Positions 38,340 through 48,266 of a stretch of DNA of 64,000 nucleotides are shown here, piece by piece (the first letter of the stretch is position 1; the number at the start of each line of letters is the position of its first letter). The position numbers and the translations under genes were made by a program. The DNA comes from Whitmania pigra (taxonomy: Eukaryota; Annelida; Clitellata; Hirudinida; Haemopidae), in the NCBI GenBank assembly GCA_021613335.1, contig JAJTWR010000122.1, positions 62,001 to 126,000 on the forward strand, in the 5' to 3' direction. Under the pieces are notes generated by a model that worked only from the letters and a program-made list of their open reading frames with translations, had not been told where the DNA came from and ran no database searches.

Positions 38340-38847
38340 AAAAAACCGCGCCGGTTCGGCGATGCGGATCGGCCATGCTTGCGGGTCTTGTCACGCAAAA
38401 GCCCGTCAACCCCTTGTCCGGCGTAGCGCAGCTGCCAACGCCAGACCGCCGGACGGCTGACCTCGGCTCGTCGAGCAACCTTGAGGACCGGCAGGCGCTC
38501 GGCCGACAACAAGACGATCTTCGCCCGCTGGACATGTTTGAGCGGGAGATTGCTGTCGCCAAGGAGCGCGGTCAAACGCGCGCGATCCTCGGGGCTGACA
38601 AGGACATTGACAGTCTGGGCTATGCCTGCATTATCGCACAAAATGCCGGATTTCAAGGGGAAAACCTCAAGAACCTGGCAATGGCGATGACTCGAAACCG
38701 CTTGCAAACCCAGGAATACCGACACGCTTGGCGTTATTCACAGCCGACCACGAAGCCACGCAGCGTCGCGTCGGCGCCCTCCTCGACGCCTTCATTCCCC
38801 GCGAATGTGCCAACTACCTCAGAAACTCGGGTTATGCGTCAACGTAA
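38340..38847. mobile_element. IS630-family fragments (N-terminal on minus, C-terminal on plus)
   Basis: Minus strand 38608-38340: LVSPEDRARLTALLGDSNLP, then AKIVLLSAERLPVLKVARRA and AVWRWQLRYAGQGVDGLLRD, the helix-turn-helix start of an IS630 transposase. About 38645-38741 is a leader sequence repeated inverted at about 61492-61587. Plus strand 38742-38847: a short C-terminal end with DAFIPRECANYLRNSGYAST. The two coding pieces diverge from the leader, so this is a rearranged junction rather than one element. It ends 5 bp before the hypB stop. Confidence 0.65.
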
Positions 38848-38852
38848 TGTCA

Positions 38853-39680
38853 TCAGACTCTAGCGCCGGGCGAGCGTTTTTTTGCCCGGCGCGCCGCCAG
38901 CCAGTCAAGCCAGCCCTCCATGCCCTCGCCGGTGCGAGCGCAAACGAACAACACCTCGATCAGCGGATTGACCCGTTTCAAATTGGCCTCATAGGCAGCA
39001 AGCGAGACGTCGCAATGCACCGCAAGATCGGTCTTGGCGACCAGCGCCAGCTTGGCCGCTGTGAATATGTTGGGGTATTTTAACGGCTTATCCTCGCCCT
39101 CCGTTACCGACAAGATTGCCACCTTGGCGTCCTCGCCGAGATCGAAGGCCGCCGGACAGACCAGGTTGCCGACATTTTCGATGAAAAGAACGCTCCCTGG
39201 AGCCAGCGCCAAATCATCCATTGCATGGCCGACCATATGGGCATCGAGATGACAACCTTTGCCGGTATTGATTTGCACCGCACGCGCGCCAGTGGCCCGA
39301 ATCCGCTCGGCATCGTTCGATGTTTGCTGATCGCCTTCGATAACGGCCAGAGGCGTGTCGCCGAGTTGACGGATGGTTGCGCAGAGCAGCGTCGTCTTGC
39401 CCGCGCCGGGCGAGGAAACCAGATTGACCGCATAGGCGCCAAGCGCTTTCAGCACCCGGCGATTGCCGTCGGCATAGGCGTCGTTCTTGGACAGGATCGC
39501 GCTCTCAACCGCGATCAAGCGCTCTTGCGATAGGCCGGGCGCCGACAGACCAGCCGCTCCCGCGCCATAATGGTGATGGCGGTCATGATCGTGAGAGTGA
39601 GAGTGATGGCGTTCCGGGGTCTGTTGGATCGGCGCGCCGTCCGCGACCCCCTGTTCATTGCAACCGCAAACCGTACACAT
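38853..39680 (-). CDS. hypB: Hydrogenase nickel incorporation protein HypB
   Basis: GTPase metallochaperone that delivers nickel to the large subunit with HypA. 275 residues from ATG 39680, within the hypA stop. The N-terminal MCTVCGCNE metal site and a His-rich stretch (residues 25-40) precede the G domain: Walker [25 protein letters not shown], the Cys/His nickel site [24 protein letters not shown] and KTDLA. Intact. It is the last gene of the hup-hyp operon; IS630 debris begins 5 bp after its stop. Confidence 0.96.
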   Translation of the reverse strand: MCTVCGCNEQGVADGAPIQQTPERHHSHSHDHDRHHHYGAGAAGLSAPGLSQERLIAVESAILSKNDAYADGNRRVLKALGAYAVNLVSSPGAGKTTLLCATIRQLGDTPLAVIEGDQQTSNDAERIRATGARAVQINTGKGCHLDAHMVGHAMDDLALAPGSVLFIENVGNLVCPAAFDLGEDAKVAILSVTEGEDKPLKYPNIFTAAKLALVAKTDLAVHCDVSLAAYEANLKRVNPLIEVLFVCARTGEGMEGWLDWLAARRAKKRSPGARV

Positions 39681-40021
39681 CACTTGACCTCCAGTTCCTT
39701 GATGCGCATTTCATCGCCGCCGATGGGTAACAGCCGCCCGCCGCCGCAATGCGGACACGGCGCCAGCCGGTCGTCCAGATCGACATCCAATCCGCAATCA
39801 AAACAAGCAGCGCGCCCGGGCAACTCACTCACCTCCAGCCGGGCGCCCTCTGCTGGACTGCCCTGCATTGCGACATCGAAAGCAAAAGCCAACGCCGCCA
39901 GCTCAACGCCGGCAAAGCGGCCTATTTCCAACCTGACAATGGTAACGCGCGCAAAACCGTGCGTTCGCGCCTGGTCCTCGATCGCCTGCCGGATGCCTTC
40001 GCACAGCGACATTTCATGCAT
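39680..40021 (-). CDS. hypA: Hydrogenase nickel insertion protein HypA
   Basis: Small nickel/zinc protein partnering HypB. About 113 residues from ATG 40021 ([18 protein letters not shown]); the N-terminal His2 is the nickel ligand. The zinc site has two CxxC pairs, CFDCG (near residue 73) and CPHCG (near 90). Overlaps hupK (40014) at its start and hypB at its stop. Confidence 0.95.
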   Translation of the reverse strand: MHEMSLCEGIRQAIEDQARTHGFARVTIVRLEIGRFAGVELAALAFAFDVAMQGSPAEGARLEVSELPGRAACFDCGLDVDLDDRLAPCPHCGGGRLLPIGGDEMRIKELEVK

Positions 40022-40907
40022 CCGCCATCTCCGTGACTGTGACCTGTTCGCACGGATTGAGCAAGGCCACAACCAGCGGCGCAAGGCCGATGCGCGCGGT
40101 ATCGAGGCGGGCAAGCGCTCGCTCGAGCGCGCCGCCCGGCGTCGTAAGATCGTCGGTCGGCGTCAGGCGCTGAAAGTGCGTCAGCTGTCCGTTGCGCGCC
40201 TGCGCGGTCAAAAAGCAGCTGCCGCGCGCGGTTGGCGCCAGCGCTTGCCCGGGGCCAAGCCGCTTTGCCGTCAGGCGTTCCGGCACGCCAAGCGCCAACA
40301 GATCGGCAACCAGCCCAAGCGCCTGCCACAAGGGGCCGCGACCGAAACGCTCGGCCGCCTGGCGCATGATGGGATGGCCGGCAACGCGAGCGGCAGGCAG
40401 GTTCAGCGCCAGGCCCGGACGCGGCGCTGCTCCCATCGCCAGAGGAGGCAGCGCAGGATCGGCCTCGCCCGGGGCGAAAGCCGCGGCGATCCGGGACAGT
40501 AAGGAGGCCAGGCCGCTGTTCGAAGACAGCCAGCCGGACAAATCGCCGGCGGCAAACAGCGATGCTGCCTGGCCGAGGATTGCCGCGGTCAGTTCCTGGC
40601 GCGGCGGCGGGTTTGGCGGTAAACCCAGGAGCGGTGGCAGGTGTACGAATAAAAGGGCCAGGTGATTGACGCGGATTTCCTCGGCAAGGTCGCCGGAACC
40701 GGCTGTTTCGAGCCCGAGAGCTAGGTCGAATGCCGCTGTATGCGCCTTGCCGCACACAGCAAAGAGGCGCTCCAGCAACGAGCGGGCTTCTGCCACCGGC
40801 CGGCCGATGAGCAAAGCCTCAACCGGCGCGGGCGGCATGCGCGACAAAGCGACGCCGACACCGCTCGCGCGCCGCTGTAGCGTGACGGTAAGGCTTGTCC
40901 GGATCAT
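40014..40907 (-). CDS. hupK: Hydrogenase assembly protein HupK
   Basis: 297 residues. HupK is a degenerate homologue of the large subunit thought to act as a scaffold for Fe(CN)2CO delivery. It keeps [19 protein letters not shown] near residue 50 in place of the RxCGxC motif, and ends [13 protein letters not shown] in place of DPCxxC. These retained single cysteines identify HupK. It overlaps hupJ and hypA by a few bases; intact. Confidence 0.85.
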   Translation of the reverse strand: MIRTSLTVTLQRRASGVGVALSRMPPAPVEALLIGRPVAEARSLLERLFAVCGKAHTAAFDLALGLETAGSGDLAEEIRVNHLALLFVHLPPLLGLPPNPPPRQELTAAILGQAASLFAAGDLSGWLSSNSGLASLLSRIAAAFAPGEADPALPPLAMGAAPRPGLALNLPAARVAGHPIMRQAAERFGRGPLWQALGLVADLLALGVPERLTAKRLGPGQALAPTARGSCFLTAQARNGQLTHFQRLTPTDDLTTPGGALERALARLDTARIGLAPLVVALLNPCEQVTVTEMADA

Positions 40908-41566
40908 GGCGACGCTTTCTCGTGAGCGGCGCGGATATCGGCGGTGCGATTGGTCTCCTCCCGGTTGGCCGGATCAAGCAGCGCGACCGTCACCGCATGG
41001 GCCACATCGCGCGCTTGCGCTTGGCTGGTAAAGTCGTTCATCGGCGAAAACAGCGAGCAAGCCCGGTAATCGCCGACCGGATCGCGCCGGTTATAGAGAA
41101 ACTCATAATCGCCCGATGGAAAAGCAACGATCTCGCTGGCGCCTTGCGCCAGCCCGCTCCACTCTTGCGCGGGGACGGGCAATTGCACGAGATTCATGAA
41201 CCAGGGGGTAATCAACACGCCAAGCGGACGCGCGCCATAGCAGCGAAAGCCGACCGCTTCCACATGCAATGCCGGATTGATCAACGGCATGTCGCGCATT
41301 GACGACCGCCATACCTGTTCAAAAGCCGCCGCCAATTGTGCGGTTCGCGCGGCTAGCTCCTGTTTGGCGGGCAATAATTCTTTTTGTACGATGAAGTGAT
41401 GCCTGGGTGCGGCGCAGGTCGGGCAGGTCCAGTCCTCCGGCAGGGCATAAAAGGGCGTGCCGGGCAGGATCTGGCGTGTATCGTCGCCTGCGACCGGATC
41501 GTAGGGCGTCCAACAGATCTTGCATTCCAGGATCGCCAGTGGATCGAGATCGCCAAGCCGGTTCAT
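40904..41566 (-). CDS. hupJ: Rubredoxin-HupJ (HybE-type) fusion, hydrogenase assembly
   Basis: 220 residues. Residues 1-60 are a rubredoxin domain with CKICWTPYDPVAGD and LPEDWTCPTCAAP (two CxxC iron ligands), equivalent to HupI. Residues 85-205 are a HybE/HupJ chaperone domain (MRDMPLINPALHVEAVGF, then LLITPWFMN-like LGVLITPWFMNLVQLPVP and FPSGDYEFL). In rhizobia HupI and HupJ are separate proteins. The rubredoxin part is linked to hydrogenase maturation in oxygen. Overlaps hupH and hupK. Confidence 0.88.
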   Translation of the reverse strand: MNRLGDLDPLAILECKICWTPYDPVAGDDTRQILPGTPFYALPEDWTCPTCAAPRHHFIVQKELLPAKQELAARTAQLAAAFEQVWRSSMRDMPLINPALHVEAVGFRCYGARPLGVLITPWFMNLVQLPVPAQEWSGLAQGASEIVAFPSGDYEFLYNRRDPVGDYRACSLFSPMNDFTSQAQARDVAHAVTVALLDPANREETNRTADIRAAHEKASP

Positions 41567-42408
41567 CGGATTGCCTCCAGCACCTCCCGGATACGCTCGC
41601 CGCTCTCTGCCAAATCCTCTGGCGCGGCAAGGGCAACTTCGGGAATCTCCGTCACCTCGAAGCTATCGAGGATCAGCGCATCCATCGAATTGAAGAACTG
41701 CACCCGCCAAACCCACGGCGCGGCGCAGGCTGCGATGCGGCAATTGCCGTAACCGCGCGACAAAATGGCGACGGCGCCTTGGCCAAGGGCGGCTTCCAGC
41801 CAGGCAAGATCCTCTGGCGTGTGCGGCAGTAAGGACAAGTTGATGACATGAGGCGGCTGTCCCGGACGCCAGGCAGCGGATCGACCGGCAATCTCAGTGA
41901 GCAGGGCAGGCGCGTTCACCACGCCCGCCTGGCGCGTCATGTCAAACATCGGCGCCGCTGTCGTGGCGCGATGGGCCCGCGTAAGGGTATCGCCTGGAAT
42001 CGTTGCCGCCTCGATGCGGTCGATCCCCGCCCCGGCCAGGATCCAAACGCCGGCAAAGACGCTTTCCTGCACCGTCAAGGCCGGCTCGCCTCCGAACGTC
42101 ATCGACACCTCGCCCTGGCCGAGCGTTTCGGCGAGCAACGCCCGGCTGTCGCACTCCAGCTCCGACAGATCGAAAACGCCGCAAGCACCCCCAGCGGCAA
42201 CCAGGTCGCAAGCATTGGCGATAGCGGCAAGAAGCTTGAGCGCCGGCCGCGCCTGCCTGGGGTCGCTGACATCGGGGACATGCGGCACATAGGAGCGCAT
42301 GGTCGCAGGCAGGACCATGGAGGTGAATTCCGCCCCTTCGACCGGCTGCGATCCGGGGCCAAAGCCGACCGGCGGCACGGACGGCAGAAAAGGAAAACCG
42401 TTGCTCAT
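41563..42408 (-). CDS. hupH: Hydrogenase expression/formation protein HupH
   Basis: 281 residues from ATG 42408 (MSNGFPFLPSVPPVGFGPGS). HupH (HyaF family) helps mature the small subunit. Typical segments are GEVSMTFGGEPALTVQESVF and ILSRGYGNCRIAACAAPWVW followed by VQFFNSMDALILDSFEVTEI. The open frame extends to 42471 without homology. It overlaps hupG by ATGA and hupJ by ATGA. Confidence 0.93.
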   Translation of the reverse strand: MSNGFPFLPSVPPVGFGPGSQPVEGAEFTSMVLPATMRSYVPHVPDVSDPRQARPALKLLAAIANACDLVAAGGACGVFDLSELECDSRALLAETLGQGEVSMTFGGEPALTVQESVFAGVWILAGAGIDRIEAATIPGDTLTRAHRATTAAPMFDMTRQAGVVNAPALLTEIAGRSAAWRPGQPPHVINLSLLPHTPEDLAWLEAALGQGAVAILSRGYGNCRIAACAAPWVWRVQFFNSMDALILDSFEVTEIPEVALAAPEDLAESGERIREVLEAIR

Positions 42409-42815
42409 TGCAGCTGCTCCCAGGAACCCAAAGCAAGCAGATGCCGCACCTGCTGTAGATAATCCTCCCAATTCCGGATTTTTTGAATGGAGCCGAGATG
42501 CCTTCCCGCACGAAAGAACAAAAATCCCGGCGTTATCAAGGCATTGAAGATTTTGCGCACCTCCGCCTCGATAGCGTCGTCAACCAGCGCGCAGTCGAAC
42601 GCGCCTTGAAAGGCCAGGTGCAATTGCGGCAAAATCACCGCCGCATCCGCCGTTTCCAGATTGCGCGCCGGATTGCCTGGCACCAGCAGACAATGAGTTC
42701 CTGGACGATCGGTGAACCCGGCCAGTTCCTGGAGGGTCGTCAATCTCGGCCAAGCCAAGTCTACTACCAGACGCTGTAGCAACGGGTGGGAAAAACTGGC
42801 ATTTTCCCCTTTCAT
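42405..42815 (-). CDS. hupG: Hydrogenase small-subunit chaperone HupG
   Basis: 136 residues from ATG 42815, HyaE/HupG family with a thioredoxin-like fold that binds the Tat signal of the small subunit. LLVPGNPARNLETADAAVIL and LITPGFLFFRAGRHLGSI are characteristic. No CxxC, as usual for the family. It lies 5 bp after hupF. Confidence 0.88.
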   Translation of the reverse strand: MKGENASFSHPLLQRLVVDLAWPRLTTLQELAGFTDRPGTHCLLVPGNPARNLETADAAVILPQLHLAFQGAFDCALVDDAIEAEVRKIFNALITPGFLFFRAGRHLGSIQKIRNWEDYLQQVRHLLALGSWEQLQ

Positions 42816-42820
42816 GACGC

Positions 42821-43141
42821 TTACCCTTGGTAACGCCCGGCTTCGAGCGCAGCTTGCAGATGGGGGGGAAGTTGTGGCGGGCGGGCTTCGAGATCGGCAA
42901 AGGCCGTCCCCAACGCCTTGCCGGACAGAACCTGGCGCAAGCCGGCAAGAGCCGCGGTGATTGCCGCGGCTTCCTCGGCATCGATGACCCGGCGCGCCGC
43001 GCCAAGAAAGCAGAGCAGCCAATCGCCAGGCTTGGCATCGGGGGTCAGCGACAGATCGATGAGAACCTCACACCCTGCGATCAGGGCTGTTCCGGCGATA
43101 CCCTGACAAGAAAACAGGTGCGCCGGCTCACCGATGCACAT
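42821..43141 (-). CDS. hupF: HypC/HupF-family hydrogenase chaperone
   Basis: 106 residues from ATG 43141. The start MCIGEPAHL has the essential N-terminal Cys of HypC proteins; [20 protein letters not shown] is the conserved core and the C-terminal tail is longer than in HypC, as in HupF. It protects the large subunit in oxygen in rhizobial systems. The start overlaps the hupD stop. Confidence 0.9.
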   Translation of the reverse strand: MCIGEPAHLFSCQGIAGTALIAGCEVLIDLSLTPDAKPGDWLLCFLGAARRVIDAEEAAAITAALAGLRQVLSGKALGTAFADLEARPPQLPPHLQAALEAGRYQG

Positions 43142-43761
43142 CACAAATGCCCGGGAAAGAACCGGGCATCGCCCGTGCGGCAAGCGATTTCGGCTGAGGG
43201 GCGTCCTTGCTCATAGGCGGTGCGGCGAACAGCCAATGCCGCTAGATCGGCGGTATTGCTGTAACCGGTAACCGCCTCCACCCCCCAAGCGGCAAGTTCG
43301 GCGCGCGCCAGATCGAGGGCTGCCGGAATGGCGCCGGCAACAGTCGGACGCAAGCCGCCGCCATAATCGTCCAACTCCGCTGGCTGGCAGCCAATCAAGC
43401 TCAACCATGTCGGGCAGCGGCCAAGCAATCGCGCGGTGGCGATCACCTCTTGAAAGCCGGTCTGGTGCAGGCTCATTTTCTTGGCCCCCATGAAAGCCGG
43501 CACGGCATCGTCGCGCACCAGCTTCAGCGAGCCTGGCACAAGCCCGTAATCGATGGCATCGAACACCAGCATCGCCTCGGCTTTCTCCAAAAAAGGCAGG
43601 AGATAGAGCCCTTGCGTGCCGCCATCGAGCAGATGGACATGCGCTGGCAAAGCAAAATTGGCGGCCATGGCCTCAAGGCAACGTACGCCAAAACCCTCAT
43701 CGGCCCACAGAACGTTGCCGATTCCAAGCACGAGAACAGATGACGGAACCTGAGTGTGCAT
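43141..43761 (-). CDS. hupD: Hydrogenase maturation endopeptidase HupD
   Basis: 206 residues from ATG 43761. Nickel-dependent protease that removes the HupL C-terminal tail after cofactor insertion. [20 protein letters not shown] holds the first metal ligand (Glu/Asp), VFDAIDYG the second, and [14 protein letters not shown] the histidine. Intact, between hupC and hupF. Confidence 0.95.
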   Translation of the reverse strand: MHTQVPSSVLVLGIGNVLWADEGFGVRCLEAMAANFALPAHVHLLDGGTQGLYLLPFLEKAEAMLVFDAIDYGLVPGSLKLVRDDAVPAFMGAKKMSLHQTGFQEVIATARLLGRCPTWLSLIGCQPAELDDYGGGLRPTVAGAIPAALDLARAELAAWGVEAVTGYSNTADLAALAVRRTAYEQGRPSAEIACRTGDARFFPGHL

Positions 43762-43807
43762 ACCTCTCCCCCGAGAACAATGCTGAGCGATGCCGGTGCG
43801 ATGCCGG

Positions 43808-44530
43808 TTAGTTTGGTCTGTCATCCTTGAAGGTCCGATGGCCCGAAATCATCGTCGAAACGATCGATTGCCGGCTCATGATGTCTTCGCGGATGGCCAC
43901 ATAGATGTGGATGATTGTGAAGATCACGATCCACCACATCCCGAGATGATGAAGCGTGTGCAGCCGCTGGCTGTTGCCGACGAGGGCGATGAGCCAGCCG
44001 AAGAGCGTGTCGAAGAACGACCCTTGCCCGGCGCCTTCGCCATAGAGGGCAAGCCCGGTTACGATCATGAAGCTGACGCCGATTGTAATGAAGAAGAACA
44101 TGGCCAGCTGCGCCAGCGGATTGTGCCCGACATATTTTTTCGGCTCCGGTTCGAAGAACAAATACCAGCGGATCTCGAACCACACCTCGCGCCACCAACG
44201 CCGGTTCGACACAGGCAGATAGAACATCTGACGCGCGTGGTGGTTGCCGAAGATTGCCCAATAAATACGCCCGAGAAAACCGACGGTCAGAATCATGCCG
44301 GCGGCAAAATGGGCAAAGCGGATATAGCCGAAAGTGAACTGCTCGAAGGCTTCACTCTGCCCGGCCGATGGCAGGGGGCTGCCGATGAAATAGCCGGTCA
44401 CGCACAAGACCAGGATGGCGGCGGCATTGGCCCAGTGCCACAGGCGAACCGGCGCTTCATAGACATAGACCGAAGTTTGGCGAAAGGAGCCGGCAAGCTC
44501 TCGTTCCAACGCATGGCTTTTCTCGCTCAT
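43808..44530 (-). CDS. hupC: Ni/Fe-hydrogenase b-type cytochrome HupC
   Basis: 240 residues, membrane cytochrome b that anchors HupSL and passes electrons to quinone. Four membrane helices; haem-ligand histidines are visible in VRLWHWANAAAILVL, IRFAHFAAGMILTV and LHHLGMWWIVIFTIIHIYVA. It starts at ATG 44530, 9 bp after hupE. Confidence 0.95.
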   Translation of the reverse strand: MSEKSHALERELAGSFRQTSVYVYEAPVRLWHWANAAAILVLCVTGYFIGSPLPSAGQSEAFEQFTFGYIRFAHFAAGMILTVGFLGRIYWAIFGNHHARQMFYLPVSNRRWWREVWFEIRWYLFFEPEPKKYVGHNPLAQLAMFFFITIGVSFMIVTGLALYGEGAGQGSFFDTLFGWLIALVGNSQRLHTLHHLGMWWIVIFTIIHIYVAIREDIMSRQSIVSTMISGHRTFKDDRPN

Positions 44531-44539
44531 CGCCGTCCC

Positions 44540-45109
44540 TCAGGTAAAGGCAAGCAGCAAACCCGAAGCGGCGATGGCGCCGCCCAGGATGCGTTGCAGA
44601 AAGAGACGGTGAGCGATGGCGCGGGCCAAGCCGATCCCGGCAAGATGCAGAGCCGAGGTGGACAGCACGAAACCAACGATATAAACGGAAACTTCGCCCT
44701 CCGCTTCGTTGGCATGGGCGTGGCCATGGGTGAGGGCGAACAGGCCGATGGCGATCAGCGCCGCCACCTTGAGCGACAACGACATGGCGGGTTTGGCCGT
44801 CAGCACGAGCAGGCCGAAGACGACGACCGAGGCCAGGATCAACTGTTCCACCCTGGGTAGAACGATGCCGGCAAACGACAATGCGGCCCCAACCAACATC
44901 GAGCCGACAAACACGACCGCCCCGCCCCAGGGGCGGCTTGGCAGGGCCAGACCTGACCAGATACCGACAGCGACCATCGCCAACAGATGGTCGAGGCCGC
45001 TGACGGGATGCAAGAGTCCGGCAACAAAGCCTGACGTTTCGCCAACCCCCGTATGGGCAAACGCCGGCATCGACAGGAGCAACGCGCCAAAGAAAGCAAT
45101 ATAGCTCAT
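44540..45109 (-). CDS. hupE: HupE/UreJ-family nickel transporter
   Basis: 189 residues from ATG 45109. A signal-like first helix ends in AFAHTGVGE; the family motif HPVSGLDHLLAMVAVGIWSG (near residue 34) and LFALTHGHAHANE supply His ligands. Six membrane helices. HupE mediates nickel entry for hydrogenase. Placed between hupL and hupC; a gap of 14 bp follows hupL. Confidence 0.93.
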   Translation of the reverse strand: MSYIAFFGALLLSMPAFAHTGVGETSGFVAGLLHPVSGLDHLLAMVAVGIWSGLALPSRPWGGAVVFVGSMLVGAALSFAGIVLPRVEQLILASVVVFGLLVLTAKPAMSLSLKVAALIAIGLFALTHGHAHANEAEGEVSVYIVGFVLSTSALHLAGIGLARAIAHRLFLQRILGGAIAASGLLLAFT

Positions 45110-45123
45110 CGCATCTTCTCCTT

Positions 45124-46914
45124 TCAGCGGATCGTGACTGTGGCGAGCGCGTCGCCGTTCAACGACATGACGTGGGTGGAGCAGGCCAGACACGGATCGA
45201 AACTGTGCAGCGTGCGTAAGATTTCCACCGGCTCGTCGGGGCGTTCCATATAAGTGTCGAGCAGCGAGGCTTCGAAGGCGCCGATATTGCCCTTGGCGTC
45301 GCGCGGGCTGCCATTCCAAGTGGTCGGCACCACGCACTGATAATTTTCGATGCGTCCATCCTTGATTTTGATCCAATGGCCGAGTGCGCCGCGCGGCGCT
45401 TCGGTTGCGCCCACGCCCTTGGCTTGCTTTGGCCAAGTCTCCGGATCCCATTTTTCGATATTGGCGGTGGCACGATCGCCATTTTTGATATTGGCTACCA
45501 GCTTATTGAAGAAATATTTCTGCAACCGGCCGCAATATTCGCCCTCCAACGCGCGCGCAGCCGTGCGCCCAAGGGTGGAAAACAAGGCTGTCACCGGCAG
45601 GTTCATCCTCCGCAGCAGGCCGTCGACCTGATTCTTGATGTCTTCGTGCCCCTTGGCATAACCGACGATATAGCGGGCAAGCGGCCCTACCTCCATGGCG
45701 TGGCCGCGCCAGCGCGGCGCCTTGATCCAGCTATATTTAGCCGTCTCATCGATCTCTTCGATATGGGTGCGCGTACCCTTGGCCCTGGGGCCAAGCTGGT
45801 ATTTCGGCTCGGTCACGCCGTCCCAAGGATGCAGGCCCTTGCCCGGCTCGGCATAGCTGTACCAGCTGCGATCGACGAATTCCTGCACTTGTCCCGGGTC
45901 GCGTACATCGACATCGTGCACCTCGTTCAAATTTCCATTGACGATCGCGCCGCGCGGCAAATGCAGTTGGCTGGCGGCGAAATCGTTTGGATGCTCGGGA
46001 ATGTCGCCGTAGGCCAGAACCGATTTGCCCGCCAGCCCGCCGCCATACAGCCAGTTTCTGTAAAATCCGCCGATTGCAATAACATCGGGGATATAAACAT
46101 TGCGGTTGAATTCGAGGCACAGATCGACGATCGAGGAGACGAGATTCAGCCGCTCCATATTGATTGCGCCAACGGCGCCGACACCATCGATATTGATCGG
46201 GCAGGGGACCCCGCCGACCAGCCAGTTGGGATGCGGGTTCTTGCCGCCGAAGATGGTGTGAATTTTGACGATCTCTTTTTGCAGGTCGAGCGCCTCCAAA
46301 TAGTGGGTCGTCGCCATCAAATCGGCTTCGGGGGGCAGAAGATAGGCCGGATTGTCCCAATAGCCGTTCTTGAACAAACCGAGTTGCCCCGATTCGACGA
46401 ATTTTTTCAGCCGGTTCTGCACATCGCGAAAATAACCCGGCGAGGAGAGCGGGTGGCTTGGACTGACCGTCTGCTGTAGTTCCGAGACGGCTTTCGGGTC
46501 GGCGCGCAACGCATTGACCGGATTTACCCAATCCAGCGCGTGCAGATGGTAGAAATGCACGATGTGATCGTGCACTTGCAGATTGAGCTGCATGATGTTG
46601 CGGATGGAATTGGCATTGTCGGGGATTGCAATCTTGAGCGCATCCTCGACGGCGCGCACGCTGGTCAGCGCGTGAGTGCCGGTACAAACGCCACAGATAC
46701 GTTCGGTGAAAGCCCAGGCGTCGCGCGGGTCGCGCCCCTTGAGAATCACCTCCAGCCCGCGCCACATGGTACCGGTGGACACCGCGTTGCGGATGACATT
46801 GCCGGCATCGACATTCACCTCGCAGCGCATGTGCCCCTCGATGCGCGTCACCGGATCGACGACGATGCGCCGGCCGGAATCATCGAGAGTAAAGCCGTTC
46901 GGCGTTGCGCTCAT
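45124..46914 (-). CDS. hupL: Uptake [NiFe]-hydrogenase large subunit HupL
   Basis: 596 residues carrying the NiFe(CN)2CO active site for H2 oxidation. The two CxxC ligand motifs are [10 protein letters not shown] (near residue 72) and DPCLACSTH (near 578). After the His the tail [15 protein letters not shown] is removed by Hup[16 protein letters not shown] near the N-terminus is diagnostic of group 1 enzymes. ATG 46914 overlaps the hupS stop. No break over 1.8 kb. Confidence 0.98.
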   Translation of the reverse strand: MSATPNGFTLDDSGRRIVVDPVTRIEGHMRCEVNVDAGNVIRNAVSTGTMWRGLEVILKGRDPRDAWAFTERICGVCTGTHALTSVRAVEDALKIAIPDNANSIRNIMQLNLQVHDHIVHFYHLHALDWVNPVNALRADPKAVSELQQTVSPSHPLSSPGYFRDVQNRLKKFVESGQLGLFKNGYWDNPAYLLPPEADLMATTHYLEALDLQKEIVKIHTIFGGKNPHPNWLVGGVPCPINIDGVGAVGAINMERLNLVSSIVDLCLEFNRNVYIPDVIAIGGFYRNWLYGGGLAGKSVLAYGDIPEHPNDFAASQLHLPRGAIVNGNLNEVHDVDVRDPGQVQEFVDRSWYSYAEPGKGLHPWDGVTEPKYQLGPRAKGTRTHIEEIDETAKYSWIKAPRWRGHAMEVGPLARYIVGYAKGHEDIKNQVDGLLRRMNLPVTALFSTLGRTAARALEGEYCGRLQKYFFNKLVANIKNGDRATANIEKWDPETWPKQAKGVGATEAPRGALGHWIKIKDGRIENYQCVVPTTWNGSPRDAKGNIGAFEASLLDTYMERPDEPVEILRTLHSFDPCLACSTHVMSLNGDALATVTIR

Positions 46915-48032
46915 GTCAGCTTGCCTCCGTGCCCTGCCGTTGCCTTGTCCTGGGTTTTCTTTTGCGCGCGCTTCAAGGCGGAAACGGCGGCATGCATCGC
47001 GACAGCGCCGCCAACGACGCCCGCTGCGGTCATGCCCACCCGATCGGCCGTGGCCTCGATGCCGAACTGCTTGATGGTGGTCAGCCGGTCATAAAAACCG
47101 CCCTGATCCCAAAAGCCGTCTTCCGAACAACCGATGCAGCCGTGGCCCGATTGGATGGGAAAGCTCAACCCGCCATTCCAACGCACGGTGGAACAGGCAT
47201 TATAGGTGGTTGGCCCCTTGCAGCCGACCTTATACAGGCAATAGCCCTTGCGCGCGCCGTCATCATCCCATCGTTCGACGAACTGACCGGCGTCGAAATG
47301 CGGGCGGCGATAGCATTTGTCATGGATCCGCTGGCTATAGAACATCGCCGGCCGCCCCTGCCGGTCCAAGGTCGGCATACGGTCGAAGGTCAGCATATAG
47401 GTGATGACGCCGGTCATCACCTCGGCAATCGGCGGGCAGCCCGGCACTTTGACGATCGGCTTGTCGCGAATGACCTTGTGCACTGGCGTCGCCCGCGTTG
47501 GATTGGGCGCGGCCGCCTGCACGCAGCCATAGCTTGCGCACGATCCCCAGGAAACGATCGCCTTGGCGTCCCGCGCCACTTCTTTCAGTTTTTCAACGAA
47601 GGGCTTGCCGCCGGAAATGCAATACATCCCCTCTTCGTTGAGCGGCGGGTTGCCCTCGACGGCAAGAATATACTGCCCCTTGTAGCGTTCGATCGTCTCC
47701 ATCAAAGCGGCTTCGGCGGCGTGCCCCGCCGCCGCCATCAAGGTATCGTCGTAATCGAGGCTGATCATCGACAGCACCGCGTCCTTGACCAAAGGATGCG
47801 CCGAACGGATGAAACTCTCGGAACAGCAGGTGCATTCCAACCCATGCAGCCAGATCACCGGCGTGCGCGGCTTGGTTTCCATCGCATGGGCTATCCTGGG
47901 CGCGAAGGCCGGGCCAAGACCCAGAGACGCCGCCGTCAGGCTGCAAAATTTAATGAAACTACGGCGCGTGATCCCCTGGCGCCGCATCACCTGATAGAAA
48001 GTTTCGATCTGCGGCACGCTTTCCTCCTTCAT
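46911..48032 (-). CDS. hupS: Uptake [NiFe]-hydrogenase small subunit HupS
   Basis: 373 residues. The Tat signal [20 protein letters not shown] (near residue 21) targets the folded HupSL dimer to the periplasm. Fe-S cluster ligands are [49 protein letters not shown] and [14 protein letters not shown], the standard set for an oxygen-sensitive-type electron relay (no clear extra proximal cysteines were looked for by alignment). The C-terminal hydrophobic helix contacts HupC. First gene of the hup operon. Confidence 0.98.
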   Translation of the reverse strand: MKEESVPQIETFYQVMRRQGITRRSFIKFCSLTAASLGLGPAFAPRIAHAMETKPRTPVIWLHGLECTCCSESFIRSAHPLVKDAVLSMISLDYDDTLMAAAGHAAEAALMETIERYKGQYILAVEGNPPLNEEGMYCISGGKPFVEKLKEVARDAKAIVSWGSCASYGCVQAAAPNPTRATPVHKVIRDKPIVKVPGCPPIAEVMTGVITYMLTFDRMPTLDRQGRPAMFYSQRIHDKCYRRPHFDAGQFVERWDDDGARKGYCLYKVGCKGPTTYNACSTVRWNGGLSFPIQSGHGCIGCSEDGFWDQGGFYDRLTTIKQFGIEATADRVGMTAAGVVGGAVAMHAAVSALKRAQKKTQDKATAGHGGKLT

Positions 48033-48092
48033 GGGCAGCGAAACTTCGGCATCACCCTACCTTCATCAAGGGTTCCGCTCTCAAGTATGACA

Positions 48093-48108
48093 CGCAACGA
48101 CAACGCCC
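48093..48108 (-). promoter_or_regulatory. Candidate sigma-54 promoter upstream of hupS
   Basis: The minus strand reads GGGCGTTGTCGTTGCG, keeping the GGC and TTGC cores of TGGCAYR-N4-TTGCW with exact spacing, about 60 bp before the hupS ATG. hup operons in Alphaproteobacteria are often sigma-54 dependent through HoxA/HupR or NifA. No activator gene or clear upstream activator site was found in the window. Confidence 0.4.
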
Positions 48109-48266
48109 GCGTCAGAAAAGTGCAAACTTGACAAAAATTTTATTGTCCGTTTGAAATCAAGATATTAATCGAAATTTGCCTCGCTTCTTCGATTGATTTG
48201 CCGTTGCGCCGCGTCAGTTGCAGGAATGTTACCCTAGGAATATTGCCGTTGCAACGCCATCTGCGC

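Noticed and set aside
48140..48170. FNR-type site at TTGAAATCAA upstream of hupS
   Set aside because: The palindrome is 10 bp, without the 4-bp centre spacing of TTGAT-N4-ATCAA.
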